A stretch of DNA of 64,000 bases, from NCBI GenBank assembly GCA_000818095.1, contig CP009416.1, positions 2,960,501-3,024,500 on the forward strand, written 5' to 3'. The notes under the pieces are model-generated. The model was not told the origin of the DNA, did no database searches, and saw only the letters and a program-made list of their open reading frames with translations. The DNA is from Jeotgalibacillus malaysiensis (GTDB lineage: Bacteria > Bacillota > Bacilli > Bacillales > Jeotgalibacillaceae). This document shows positions 56,865 through 64,000 of this stretch, piece by piece (positions within the stretch are counted from its first letter, which is position 1; the number at the start of each line of letters is the position of its first letter). A program made the translations under genes and the position numbers.

Positions 56865-57127
56865 CACATCATCCCCTTTATTTTTTCTTCTACTAATTTA
56901 ATAAATTCGATTGGATTTTCTCTTACTTTATAAGGGTAAAGTCCGCGGGTCGTATGCACATATAAAAGACCAAAGCTTCTTTGGCTTTCTCTGTAAGAAA
57001 GGTCAAGAATTTCGTGGAAATAAAATTCATTGGAGTCGTCAGTCAGTTTTTGAGGGTAAAGGTGCAGAAAGCTTTTATGTTCAATGATATGTTGTTCTTC
57101 CCACTCAATCTTACGTGTGATCATCAC
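56864..57127 (-). CDS. Conserved-looking hypothetical protein, 87 aa
   Basis: Soluble protein with a mixed alpha/beta pattern (EFYFHEILDLSYRESQRSFG, LLYVHTTRGLYPYKVRENP). It ends in the TGATG overlap with the VOC gene, so the two form an operon. No family recognised; the YPYKV-type stretch resembles PH-like folds only loosely. Confidence 0.55.
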   Translation of the reverse strand: MMITRKIEWEEQHIIEHKSFLHLYPQKLTDDSNEFYFHEILDLSYRESQRSFGLLYVHTTRGLYPYKVRENPIEFIKLVEEKIKGMM

Positions 57128-57324
57128 ATACGGATGCGAAGCGATGCGGCTGATAAAAAAACCTCCCTTAAAATCGATTACTTCCTATTATTTTAACGAA
57201 TTTACCTTAAGAAAGATATCCGCAGGGCTTAGTCACAAACATTTAATCTCGCTGTAATCTTTTCTTCATTAAAGAGGATTTACACAGATTTATCAAAAAA
57301 GTTTATTCCTACTGCCATCTATAT

Positions 57325-57338
57325 TGTAAGCGTTACCA
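57325..57338. promoter_or_regulatory. cre box upstream of argC
   Basis: TGTAAGCGTTACCA matches the CcpA consensus TGWAARCGNTWNCW at all positions. It lies about 50 bp upstream of the argC -35 box, a place where CcpA can activate or repress. Confidence 0.7.
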
Positions 57339-57373
57339 TAAACTGAATTGCGTAACATTTTATAAAAATACGG

Positions 57374-57402
57374 TTGATTTTATTTTTATACATCTCTATA
57401 AT
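57374..57402 (+). promoter_or_regulatory. argC promoter
   Basis: TTGATT (57374-57379), 17 bp, perfect TATAAT (57397-57402). The AT-rich sequence around it (for example TGAATTGCGTAACA at 57343) holds only partial ARG-box matches, so AhrC/ArgR control is likely from biology but not proven here. Confidence 0.82.
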
Positions 57403-57433
57403 ATGCCTAACATATTTTTTTGGAGTGATGGAT

Positions 57434-58465
57434 GTGAAAGTTGGAATTATAGGTGCAACCGGTTATGGCGGTCTTGAGCTCATCAGGCTTTTACATCGTC
57501 ACAGCGGAATTACATCAATTGACTTGTTTACTTCGTCTGATGAAGGAGAGTTATTTTCTCATAAATATACATATTTAATGAATATTTATGACACGCCTCT
57601 TCATAAAATCAGAATTGAACATTTAGCAAAACTGGATGTTATATTCACAAGTACACCAAGCGGCGTAACAAGCAGATTGCTGCCTCCTCTGATCGGTAAG
57701 GGGCCGCGGATTATTGATTTGTCAGGCGATTTTCGTCTATCAGCTGAAGATTACAGTGAATGGTACGGCAAGGATGCAGCACCGGAGTCTTCTCTTCAAA
57801 AGTCAGTATATGGACTGACCGAGTGGAATCGGGATGCTGTAAAGGATGCTGTTATGGTCGCAAACCCGGGCTGTTATCCGACAGCTGTACTGCTGAGTCT
57901 GCTTCCTGCTGTTAAAAACGGATTGATTAACACAGACAATCTGATCATCGATGCGAAAAGCGGTGTATCAGGTGCAGGAAATAAGCCGAATCAAATGACT
58001 CATTTCAGCGAAACAAATGAAAGTCTTTCTATCTATAAAGTAAATAAACATCAGCATATACCTGAAATCGAAACGGGCCTTGCCCGGTTTGCGGAGAAGA
58101 CACGACCCATCACCTTCAGCACCCACCTCGTGCCAATGACGCGGGGAATCTTGGCAGCCGCTTATGCACCGCTTGCTGACGGTGTAACTGAAAAGCAGCT
58201 GCAGGAATGTTATCAGGACAGCTACCAGAATGAAACATTCGTCAGAGTGATGCCGCCGGGACCGAAGTTCAGCACAAACCAGGTATATGGCTCCAATTAC
58301 TGCGACCTTCAGATCCACGTGGATAAGCGGACGAACCGCGCCACGATCGTCTCAGTGATTGATAATCTTGTAAAAGGCGCTGCAGGTCAGGCGATCCAGA
58401 ATATGAACGTTCAGTTCGGATTTAAAGAAACAGAAGGACTCGATCTGGTTCCTTCGTATATATAA
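57434..58465 (+). CDS. argC: N-acetyl-gamma-glutamyl-phosphate reductase
   Basis: 343 residues. NADP-binding VKVGIIGATGYGGLELIRLL, catalytic Cys in VMVANPGCYPTAVLLSLLP, and His in FSTHLVPMTRGI. Third step of arginine synthesis. The start is GTG 57434, with GGAG eight bases upstream; ATG 57428 is only two bases from it. First gene of argC-J-B-D. Confidence 0.94.
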   Translation: MKVGIIGATGYGGLELIRLLHRHSGITSIDLFTSSDEGELFSHKYTYLMNIYDTPLHKIRIEHLAKLDVIFTSTPSGVTSRLLPPLIGKGPRIIDLSGDFRLSAEDYSEWYGKDAAPESSLQKSVYGLTEWNRDAVKDAVMVANPGCYPTAVLLSLLPAVKNGLINTDNLIIDAKSGVSGAGNKPNQMTHFSETNESLSIYKVNKHQHIPEIETGLARFAEKTRPITFSTHLVPMTRGILAAAYAPLADGVTEKQLQECYQDSYQNETFVRVMPPGPKFSTNQVYGSNYCDLQIHVDKRTNRATIVSVIDNLVKGAAGQAIQNMNVQFGFKETEGLDLVPSYI

Positions 58466-58519
58466 CTGACAACGAACAGCTATTTAAAGAGCACCGCATT
58501 TTAAGGAGATGAAGTTTGT

Positions 58520-59746
58520 ATGACAACTGTCTATCCATCAATTAAGAAAATTTCAGGTAATAATATTGCTTCGCCAATTGGATTTAAAGCTGCGGGACTT
58601 CATTGCGGCATTAAACATAAGAAGAACGACCTTGCACTGCTTGTCAGTGACGTCCCTGCAAATGCTGCGGGTGTGTATACGACGAATGCGGTTCAGGCTG
58701 CTCCTTTAAAAGTCACAAAGGAAGCACTCGCTGTTGAGAAGAAAATGCAGGCAATCATCGTGAATTCAGGAAATGCCAATGCCTGTACCGGAAAACAGGG
58801 CTATGTGGATGCGCAGACGATGCAGCATTTAACAGCAAATCTTTTAAATATTGAATCTCACCTTGTAGGCGTTGCTTCAACAGGCGTAATCGGTGAGAAG
58901 CTGCCAATGGACCGCTTAAAGTATGGGATTCCAAAGCTTGAACCGGTTGCCGGTTTAAAAGGATCAATCGACTTTTCGCAGTCGATCCTGACGACTGATA
59001 CCGTTTCTAAAAATACGGCTTATAAAGTGGACATTGACGGAAAAACCGTGACCGTTGCAGGTACTGCAAAAGGTTCCGGTATGATTCATCCAAATATGGC
59101 AACGATGCTTGGATTCATTTCAACAGACGCTGCGATTGAATCAGATCACCTGCACAGCGCGCTGAAATCCGTTGTAGACCGCTCATTTAACTCCATTACA
59201 GTTGATGGTGATACATCAACAAATGATATGGTGCTCGTGATGGCAAACGGACTTGCTGAAAACGAGACGCTCTCCCCTTCTCACCCTGACTGGAAAGTGT
59301 TCGTTCAGACACTTTTACACGTCTGTGAGGATCTTGGCAAAATGATCGCCAAAGATGGTGAAGGTGCGACAAAGCTGATTGAGGTTGAAGTAAATGGTGC
59401 GAAGAACGATGAGGAAGCGCGTAAGATCGCTAAAACAGTAGTCGGCTCGCCACTTGTCAAAACAGCGGCATTCGGCTGTGATGCGAACTGGGGACGTATT
59501 CTCGCTGCTGTAGGGTATAGCGGCATGACGATTGATCCGAACGAAGTTGAAATTCTGATTGGCTCAACACCGGTCGTTCGAGAAGGAGAACCACTTCCAT
59601 TCTCAGAGGATGAACTGACAGAATATCTGAAGCAGCCTGAAATCAAACTGAAGGTCAACGTGAATCAGGGCGATGGAAAAGGACTTGCCTGGGGGTGCGA
59701 CCTGACATATGACTATGTCCAGATCAACGCAAGCTACAGAACATAA
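58520..59746 (+). CDS. argJ: Ornithine acetyltransferase / N-acetylglutamate synthase
   Basis: 408 residues. The autocleavage site KGSGMIHPNMATMLGF carries the nucleophilic Thr that starts the beta chain. SITVDGDTSTNDM and AFGCDANWGRILAAVGYSG are also typical. It recycles the acetyl group between acetylornithine and glutamate. AAGGAG lies 11 bases before the ATG. It overlaps argB by 38 bp. Confidence 0.95.
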   Translation: MTTVYPSIKKISGNNIASPIGFKAAGLHCGIKHKKNDLALLVSDVPANAAGVYTTNAVQAAPLKVTKEALAVEKKMQAIIVNSGNANACTGKQGYVDAQTMQHLTANLLNIESHLVGVASTGVIGEKLPMDRLKYGIPKLEPVAGLKGSIDFSQSILTTDTVSKNTAYKVDIDGKTVTVAGTAKGSGMIHPNMATMLGFISTDAAIESDHLHSALKSVVDRSFNSITVDGDTSTNDMVLVMANGLAENETLSPSHPDWKVFVQTLLHVCEDLGKMIAKDGEGATKLIEVEVNGAKNDEEARKIAKTVVGSPLVKTAAFGCDANWGRILAAVGYSGMTIDPNEVEILIGSTPVVREGEPLPFSEDELTEYLKQPEIKLKVNVNQGDGKGLAWGCDLTYDYVQINASYRT

Positions 59747-60479
59747 AACAGTGATTAAACTCGGCGGCAGCCTGCTTGAGCGGCTGACACCCGACTTTTT
59801 CAAAGGCATTCAGCAAATGATTGAAAGCGGCAAACGGGTCATCATCGTTCACGGCGGCGGCCCTGCCATTAACCGTAAACTGAAAGAAGCGCAGGTGGAA
59901 ACACATGTTGTAAACGGACTGCGCGTGACCCCTGCTGAGGCGATTGACATTGTCCAGACCACACTGATCGGCTCAGTCAATCCATGGATCGTTCATCAGC
60001 TTGAACAGGCGGATATCCAGGCAGTCGGCTTAAACGGCTTTGACGGCGGATTAATGAAAGCATCATATTTAGATCAGGACACATATGGCTATGTCGGACA
60101 GATCGATCATGTGAACCCTGCCCTGCTCTATCTTTTAAAAGATGCTGTACCGGTGATTTCATGCATTGGAAGAACAGACAAGGGTCAGGCGCTGAACATC
60201 AATGCTGACACAGCCGCTGAAAAGATTGCCGCTGCTATCCAGGCGGACGAACTGCTTTTTGTGACTGATACACCGGGAATTAAAGTAAACGGTCAGACCG
60301 TCACAACCACCCATCCTGATGAAATCAACGGCTGGATCGCTGACGGTACAATATACGGCGGTATGATTCCAAAAGTTCAGGCAGCTGCCGGCTGTCTGGA
60401 CGCAGATATTCCGGCTGTCCGGATTGTTAATGAAATGCTTGAAGGCACAACAATTTTTAAGGAGGTGGCTGTTAAATGA
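59709..60479 (+). CDS. argB: Acetylglutamate kinase
   Basis: About 256 residues. Amino-acid kinase fold: TVIKLGGSLLERL (Lys), VIIVHGGGPAIN, ALNINADTAAEKIAAAI, and GGMIPKVQAA. It phosphorylates N-acetylglutamate, usually the committed step. The exact start is uncertain: ATG 59709 or 59715 lie inside argJ with only a distant GGGGG. Its stop overlaps argD (ATGA). Confidence 0.93.
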   Translation: MTMSRSTQATEHKTVIKLGGSLLERLTPDFFKGIQQMIESGKRVIIVHGGGPAINRKLKEAQVETHVVNGLRVTPAEAIDIVQTTLIGSVNPWIVHQLEQADIQAVGLNGFDGGLMKASYLDQDTYGYVGQIDHVNPALLYLLKDAVPVISCIGRTDKGQALNINADTAAEKIAAAIQADELLFVTDTPGIKVNGQTVTTTHPDEINGWIADGTIYGGMIPKVQAAAGCLDADIPAVRIVNEMLEGTTIFKEVAVK

Positions 60480-61630
60480 GTGCACTTTTTCAAAATTACG
60501 CGCGGCGTTCACTTCATATCGTAAAAGGTGAAGGAACAACCGTCTGGGATGACCAGGGTAAAACTTATCTTGATTTCACAAGCGGCATCGCTGTTGTAAG
60601 CCTCGGACACAGCCATCCGAAAATGGTGAGTGCACTGCAGGCACAGGCAGAAAATCTCTGGCACATTTCAAACCTGTTTGAAAGCCCTGCCCAGGAAAAG
60701 CTCGCTGCTGATCTTGTAAAAGACACACCGCTTTCACGTGCACTGTTTTGTAATAGCGGAGCTGAAGCAAATGAAGCCGCGATCAAGCTTGCACGGAAAG
60801 CAACTGGAAAGCACGTTATCATCACATTTGACCGGTCCTTTCACGGAAGAACAACGGGTGCCATGGCGGCAACCGGTCAGGATAAAGTAAAAGAAGGTTT
60901 CGGTCCGCTCATGCCTGAGTTCCGGACGATTCCTTTTAACGATATAAAAGCTTTAAAAGCTGCAGTTGATGAAGATACCGCAGCCGTCATGCTTGAAGTC
61001 ATTCAGGGTGAAGGCGGCGTGAATCCGATTGATGATGAGTTTGCAGCTGAACTTCAGAAACTGAGTGAATCAGAGGGCTTTCTGCTGGTGATTGATGAAG
61101 TACAAACCGGAATCGGGCGAACGGGCACAAGATATGCGTTCGAACAGACGCCACTTAAGCCGGATATCGTTACGCTCGCAAAAGGACTTGGCGGCGGATT
61201 CCCAGTCGGTGCAATACTCGGCTCAGAAGCGCTAGCCGAATATTTCGGTCCAGGTTCACACGGATCCACATATGGCGGTAACCCGCTCGCTGTCACTGCA
61301 GCCCAGACGGTCGTGGATCATGTATTTGATGAAGCATTCCTTGAAGAAGTCCGGCAAAAATCCGCTTACCTTCGCGAACAGCTCGCTTCACTCTTCGGAC
61401 TCTCGCAGGTAACCTGCATTCAGGGAAAAGGGTTAATGCTTGGCATCGTGCTGAGTACTGAAGCTGCACCGATTGTTAAAAAAGCAGAGGAAAACGGCTT
61501 GCTGCTCGTACCCGCAGGACCAAACGTGATCCGGCTGCTTCCCCCGCTTACTGTCAGCTATGAAGAGTGCAAACAGGCTGCTTCATTGCTTGAGAAGACG
61601 ATGATGCAGGTGGAGTATACGGTGAGTTGA
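60476..61630 (+). CDS. argD: Acetylornithine aminotransferase
   Basis: 384 residues. Class III PLP aminotransferase: YLDFTSGIAVVSLGHSHP, FCNSGAEANEAAIKLAR, VIDEVQTGIGRTGT and the PLP lysine in VTLAKGLGGGFPVG. AAGGAGG sits nine bases before the ATG, inside argB. Last gene before an intergenic region with repeats and a terminator. Confidence 0.95.
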   Translation: MSALFQNYARRSLHIVKGEGTTVWDDQGKTYLDFTSGIAVVSLGHSHPKMVSALQAQAENLWHISNLFESPAQEKLAADLVKDTPLSRALFCNSGAEANEAAIKLARKATGKHVIITFDRSFHGRTTGAMAATGQDKVKEGFGPLMPEFRTIPFNDIKALKAAVDEDTAAVMLEVIQGEGGVNPIDDEFAAELQKLSESEGFLLVIDEVQTGIGRTGTRYAFEQTPLKPDIVTLAKGLGGGFPVGAILGSEALAEYFGPGSHGSTYGGNPLAVTAAQTVVDHVFDEAFLEEVRQKSAYLREQLASLFGLSQVTCIQGKGLMLGIVLSTEAAPIVKKAEENGLLLVPAGPNVIRLLPPLTVSYEECKQAASLLEKTMMQVEYTVS

Positions 61631-61648
61631 GGATTGGGGTTTTAGGAG

Positions 61649-61774
61649 GTTCGGAGAATAATCGTGGATGTTCGGAGAAAAACGTTGTGTGTTCGTAGAA
61701 TGCCGTTGTGTGTTCGGAGAAAAACACCTGACGTTCGTAGAAAAAACACGATGGTTCTTAGAATAGTGTAATTT
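61649..61774 (+). repeat. Family A array 4, six 21-bp units
   Basis: GTTC at 61649, 61670, 61691, 61712, 61733 and 61754. The last unit is GTTCTTAGAATAGTGTAA. It is directly downstream of argD and before the internal terminator of the arginine cluster. Confidence 0.9.
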
Positions 61775-61822
61775 GACCTATACCATCCACCTCTCACTCA
61801 CACCATCAAATCTAAATACCAG

Positions 61823-61856
61823 CTGTCCCGGAAGCCAACACCTTCCCGGACAGTAT
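61823..61856 (+). terminator. Terminator between argD and carA
   Basis: CTGTCCCGGAAG / CTTCCCGGACAG (one mismatch), then TATTCTTATT. It would separate argCJBD from carAB, unlike the single operon of B. subtilis. Confidence 0.75.
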
Positions 61857-61871
61857 TCTTATTCACACAAA

Positions 61872-61907
61872 TGAATAAAATTACATTATTATTTATATTT
61901 ATTCATA
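61872..61907. promoter_or_regulatory. ARG-box pair upstream of carA
   Basis: TGAATAAAATTACA (61872-61885) fits the ARG-box core TGAATWWWWATTCA at 12 of 14 positions. On the minus strand TATGAATAAATATAAAT (61891-61907) matches one half well. The spacing of about 20 bp is typical for AhrC/ArgR hexamers. A carA promoter probably overlaps, but I cannot fix its -10 box. Confidence 0.6.
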
Positions 61908-61931
61908 AAACCACGGACTTTTACATCCATT

Positions 61932-62063
61932 CAAGCGTTGATTGGAGTGAAAGGCGGCGACTCCAACGGGATAAAACGGACAGGTGAGACCCCGCAAGCG
62001 AAGCTGAGGAGGCTCAGCGCCGTTCCCGTGGAAAGCGTCCGCCTGTAACGGAGATCATAAGCG
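61932..62063 (+). repeat. Family R element, copy 9
   Basis: Begins GCGTTGATTGGAGTGAAAGG, core GACTCC, GGTGAGACCCCGC, GAGGAGGCTCAGC, then GGAAAGCGTCCGCC and ends GATCATAAGCG. It lies in the carA leader, about 40 bp from the start codon, same orientation. Confidence 0.86.
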
Positions 62064-62101
62064 ATTACTTACTATCATTTAATTTAAAGGAGGCGGTTCT
62101 C

Positions 62102-63163
62102 ATGAAAGGAACGCTGTCACTGTCTAACGGACAGTCATTTGAAGGAGCATGGAAAGGCGCAGTGAAAGACGTACAGGGAGAAATCGTCTTCTTCACCGGC
62201 ATGACCGGCTATGAGGAAGTGCTGACTGACCCTTCTTATCATGGACAAATTATCGTTTTTTCTTACCCCCTGATGGGTCAATACGGTATTCAGGAAGCTA
62301 ATCTTGAATCAAAAAAAATTCAGCCGGCAGGCATCATTGTCACTGAATTATATGAAGGCACACTCGAGCGCGGCGTATCACTTTTAGAGTTTGCCGTGAT
62401 GCATAATGTCCCCATTATGTCGGGCGTGGATACGCGCTCTGTGATTCAGACAATCCGCGAAGACGGCACAATGCAGGCAGTGATGCAGCTTGAAGGAAAG
62501 CCGCTTCCTGCCTGGGAGCCGATCCGCACATTTGTCGTGCCGCACGTGACTGCAAAGACTGCAGTAACGCACGGTGAGGGATTCCCTCATATTGGCCTGA
62601 TTGACTTTGGCTATAAGAAATCAATTTTACAGGCACTGCTTGACCGCGGCTGTAAAGTGACGGTCTTCCCTTATACAGTATCGACAAATGAACTGATGGA
62701 CGTTCCTTTAGATGGATTACTGTTCTCAAACGGGCCGGGGGATCCTGCATCTCTTATGCATAAAATTGATGATTACCGCGCTTGGGCGAATGCTTATCCG
62801 ACACTCGGGATCTGTCTTGGCCACCAGCTGCTTGCGATTGCATTTGGCGCATCCACTGAGAAGCTGGCGTTTGGTCATCGCGGGGCGAATCATCCGGTTA
62901 TGAACCTGAAAACGAAGCGCGTGAGCATGAGTTCTCAAAATCATAGCTACGTTGTAAAAATGAATTCTATTCCTTCTAATGTAGAGGTTTTATATACAAA
63001 CGTAAATGACAGCAGCGTTGAAGGTCTGCAGCATAAAGAGCTGCCGCTGTTAACCGTTCAGTTCCACCCTGAAGCTTCTCCGGGACCGGCTGAACACCAT
63101 GAAGTATTTGATGAGTTTTTCAATCTGATTCAACAGGAAAAGAAGGTGTCGCAACATGCCTAA
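62102..63163 (+). CDS. carA: Carbamoyl-phosphate synthase small subunit
   Basis: 353 residues. The N-terminal CPSase domain ([21 protein letters not shown]) is followed by a class I glutamine amidotransferase domain with the catalytic Cys in [11 protein letters not shown] and His-Glu in FHPEASPGP. It supplies ammonia to CarB. Placement after argCJBD indicates the arginine-specific enzyme. AAAGGAGG precedes the ATG. It overlaps carB by 8 bp. Confidence 0.95.
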   Translation: MKGTLSLSNGQSFEGAWKGAVKDVQGEIVFFTGMTGYEEVLTDPSYHGQIIVFSYPLMGQYGIQEANLESKKIQPAGIIVTELYEGTLERGVSLLEFAVMHNVPIMSGVDTRSVIQTIREDGTMQAVMQLEGKPLPAWEPIRTFVVPHVTAKTAVTHGEGFPHIGLIDFGYKKSILQALLDRGCKVTVFPYTVSTNELMDVPLDGLLFSNGPGDPASLMHKIDDYRAWANAYPTLGICLGHQLLAIAFGASTEKLAFGHRGANHPVMNLKTKRVSMSSQNHSYVVKMNSIPSNVEVLYTNVNDSSVEGLQHKELPLLTVQFHPEASPGPAEHHEVFDEFFNLIQQEKKVSQHA

Positions 63164-64000
63164 ACAACAGGATATAAAAAAAGTATTAGTGATTGGTTCA
63201 GGTGCCATTGTGATCGGACAGGCTGCAGAGTTTGATTATTCAGGCACACAGGCGTGTACCGCCCTTCGTGAGGAAGGTATTGAAGTCATTTTAATTAATA
63301 ATAACCCGGCAACGATTATGACGGACGAAACGACTGCTGACCGCGTTTATTTTGAGCCGCTGACAGTCGAAAGTGTAAAAGACATTCTTGAAAAAGAAAA
63401 GCCGGATGGCCTGCTTGCAACAGTTGGCGGCCAGACTGGACTGAACCTTGCGATGGCGCTGACAGACCAGGGCATTCTTGAAGCGTATGGTGTGAAGCTG
63501 CTTGGTACTGATATTCACTCGATTAAAAAAGCAGAGGATCGTGATGCTTTCCGCTCGCTGATGAAAGAACTGAATGAGCCGGTACCTGACAGTGAAATCA
63601 TTTATAACGAAAAAGAAGCACTGGCTTTCGCTGATTTTTGCGGTTACCCGATTATCGTCCGTCCTGCTTATACTCTCGGCGGATTCGGCGGCGGTATCGC
63701 TAAAGATGAAAAAACGTATTTATCGCTTGTAAAACAGGGGCTTTCAGCAAGTCCAATTCACCAGTGTCTTGTTGAAAAAAGTATCGCAGGCTATAAGGAA
63801 ATTGAATATGAAGTCATGCGCGACGCATCCGGTACCTGCATTACGATTTGTAACATGGAAAACCTTGACCCGGTTGGCGTTCATACAGGTGATTCGATCG
63901 TAACAGCACCGAGTCAGACGCTGCACGATAAGGAATATCATATGCTCAGAACTTCTTCCATTAAAATCATTGAAGCGCTTGGCATTGTCGGCGGATGTAA
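63156..64000 (+). CDS. carB: Carbamoyl-phosphate synthase large subunit, N-terminal part
   Basis: Open from ATG 63156 to the window end, 281 complete codons. It reads [65 protein letters not shown] and finally ALGIVGGCN, the standard first ATP-grasp half. AAGGTG lies seven bases upstream, inside carA. It makes carbamoyl phosphate from bicarbonate, ammonia and two ATP. The rest lies outside the window. Confidence 0.95.
   Translation, partial: MPKQQDIKKVLVIGSGAIVIGQAAEFDYSGTQACTALREEGIEVILINNNPATIMTDETTADRVYFEPLTVESVKDILEKEKPDGLLATVGGQTGLNLAMALTDQGILEAYGVKLLGTDIHSIKKAEDRDAFRSLMKELNEPVPDSEIIYNEKEALAFADFCGYPIIVRPAYTLGGFGGGIAKDEKTYLSLVKQGLSASPIHQCLVEKSIAGYKEIEYEVMRDASGTCITICNMENLDPVGVHTGDSIVTAPSQTLHDKEYHMLRTSSIKIIEALGIVGGC

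Noticed and set aside
57343-57360. ARG box in the argC promoter region
   Set aside because: TGAATTGCGTAACA matches only about nine or ten of 14 consensus positions; I list it only as a partial match, unlike the better pair before carA.
11428-61774. Possible CRISPR arrays
   Set aside because: Units are 21 bp with no constant repeat separated by unique spacers; conserved and variable bases mix within each unit. There are no cas genes in the window.

Overview
The window looks like the chromosome of a low- to mid-GC, spore-former-type Firmicute of the Bacillales. The Bacillaceae/Caryophanaceae (Planococcaceae) neighbourhood, for example Jeotgalibacillus-like, is my best guess. Reasons: AGGAGG-type ribosome binding sites everywhere, frequent TTG/GTG starts, sigma-A promoters with 17-bp spacers, CcpA-type cre sites, an S-box SAM riboswitch, YflT, YfmM, YwbE and SE1832 family proteins, and the Bacillus order argC-J-B-D-carA-carB. 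The genus is inference. I see no prophage, transposase gene, CRISPR array, rRNA or tRNA.

Layout. 1-2.1 kb: end of a TPR protein and a DUF2254 membrane protein. 2.3-9.2 kb: a sugar PTS, an EEP-family hydrolase, a LacI regulator and a secreted multi-domain GH16 beta-glucanase, with LacI-type operators, so probably a glucan-use locus. 9.5-12.5 kb: acyl-CoA dehydrogenase-like enzyme, YczE-like membrane protein, YflT, YbaK. 13-19.5 kb: MFS exporter, topoisomerase III, a CPA1 antiporter, an NAD(P)-binding protein. 19.6-23 kb: the transglutaminase / alpha-E / ATP-grasp trio. 23.3-29.3 kb: SE1832 peptide, CPA2 antiporter, MarR-MATE pair, ABC-F protein. 29.5-30.5 kb: proC with a small membrane peptide. 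30.8-36 kb: two arsenic-type loci (arsR-arsB-arsC-IscA-like, then arsR-arsP-CC peptide with a divergent hydrolase under the same operator type). 36.1-38.4 kb: a SAM-riboswitch-controlled flavin monooxygenase and ATP-grasp protein. 38.7-42 kb: a CNNM/CorC protein, a probable large structured RNA, and an M20 dipeptidase. 42.3-47.3 kb: a VC_2705-type sodium symporter operon with small subunit, DUF294 protein and exonuclease, under a cre site. 47.7-57.1 kb: housekeeping and stress genes (YwbE, XPD-like helicase, RlmI-like methyltransferase, GDSL hydrolase, MsrAB, truncated response regulator, VOC protein). 57.4-64 kb: arginine biosynthesis argCJBD then carAB, running off the end.

The striking part is between the genes. 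Five intergenic repeat families are named here for convenience. Family R: nine copies of a ~125-bp element with a conserved GC-rich core and ends that vary in sequence yet stay complementary. Family P: a ~65-85-bp perfect hairpin with GGGGACGGAGTT ends, four loci. Families A, B and C: arrays of degenerate units spaced at 21 bp, two DNA turns. A has four loci with exactly six units each. B has five loci, usually six units, with a special 22-bp third unit containing a conserved CCGGGTGTATCG core. C has one locus. With a ~400-nt candidate RNA closed by a 12-bp stem at 40.2-40.6 kb, these are the best candidates for something undescribed.
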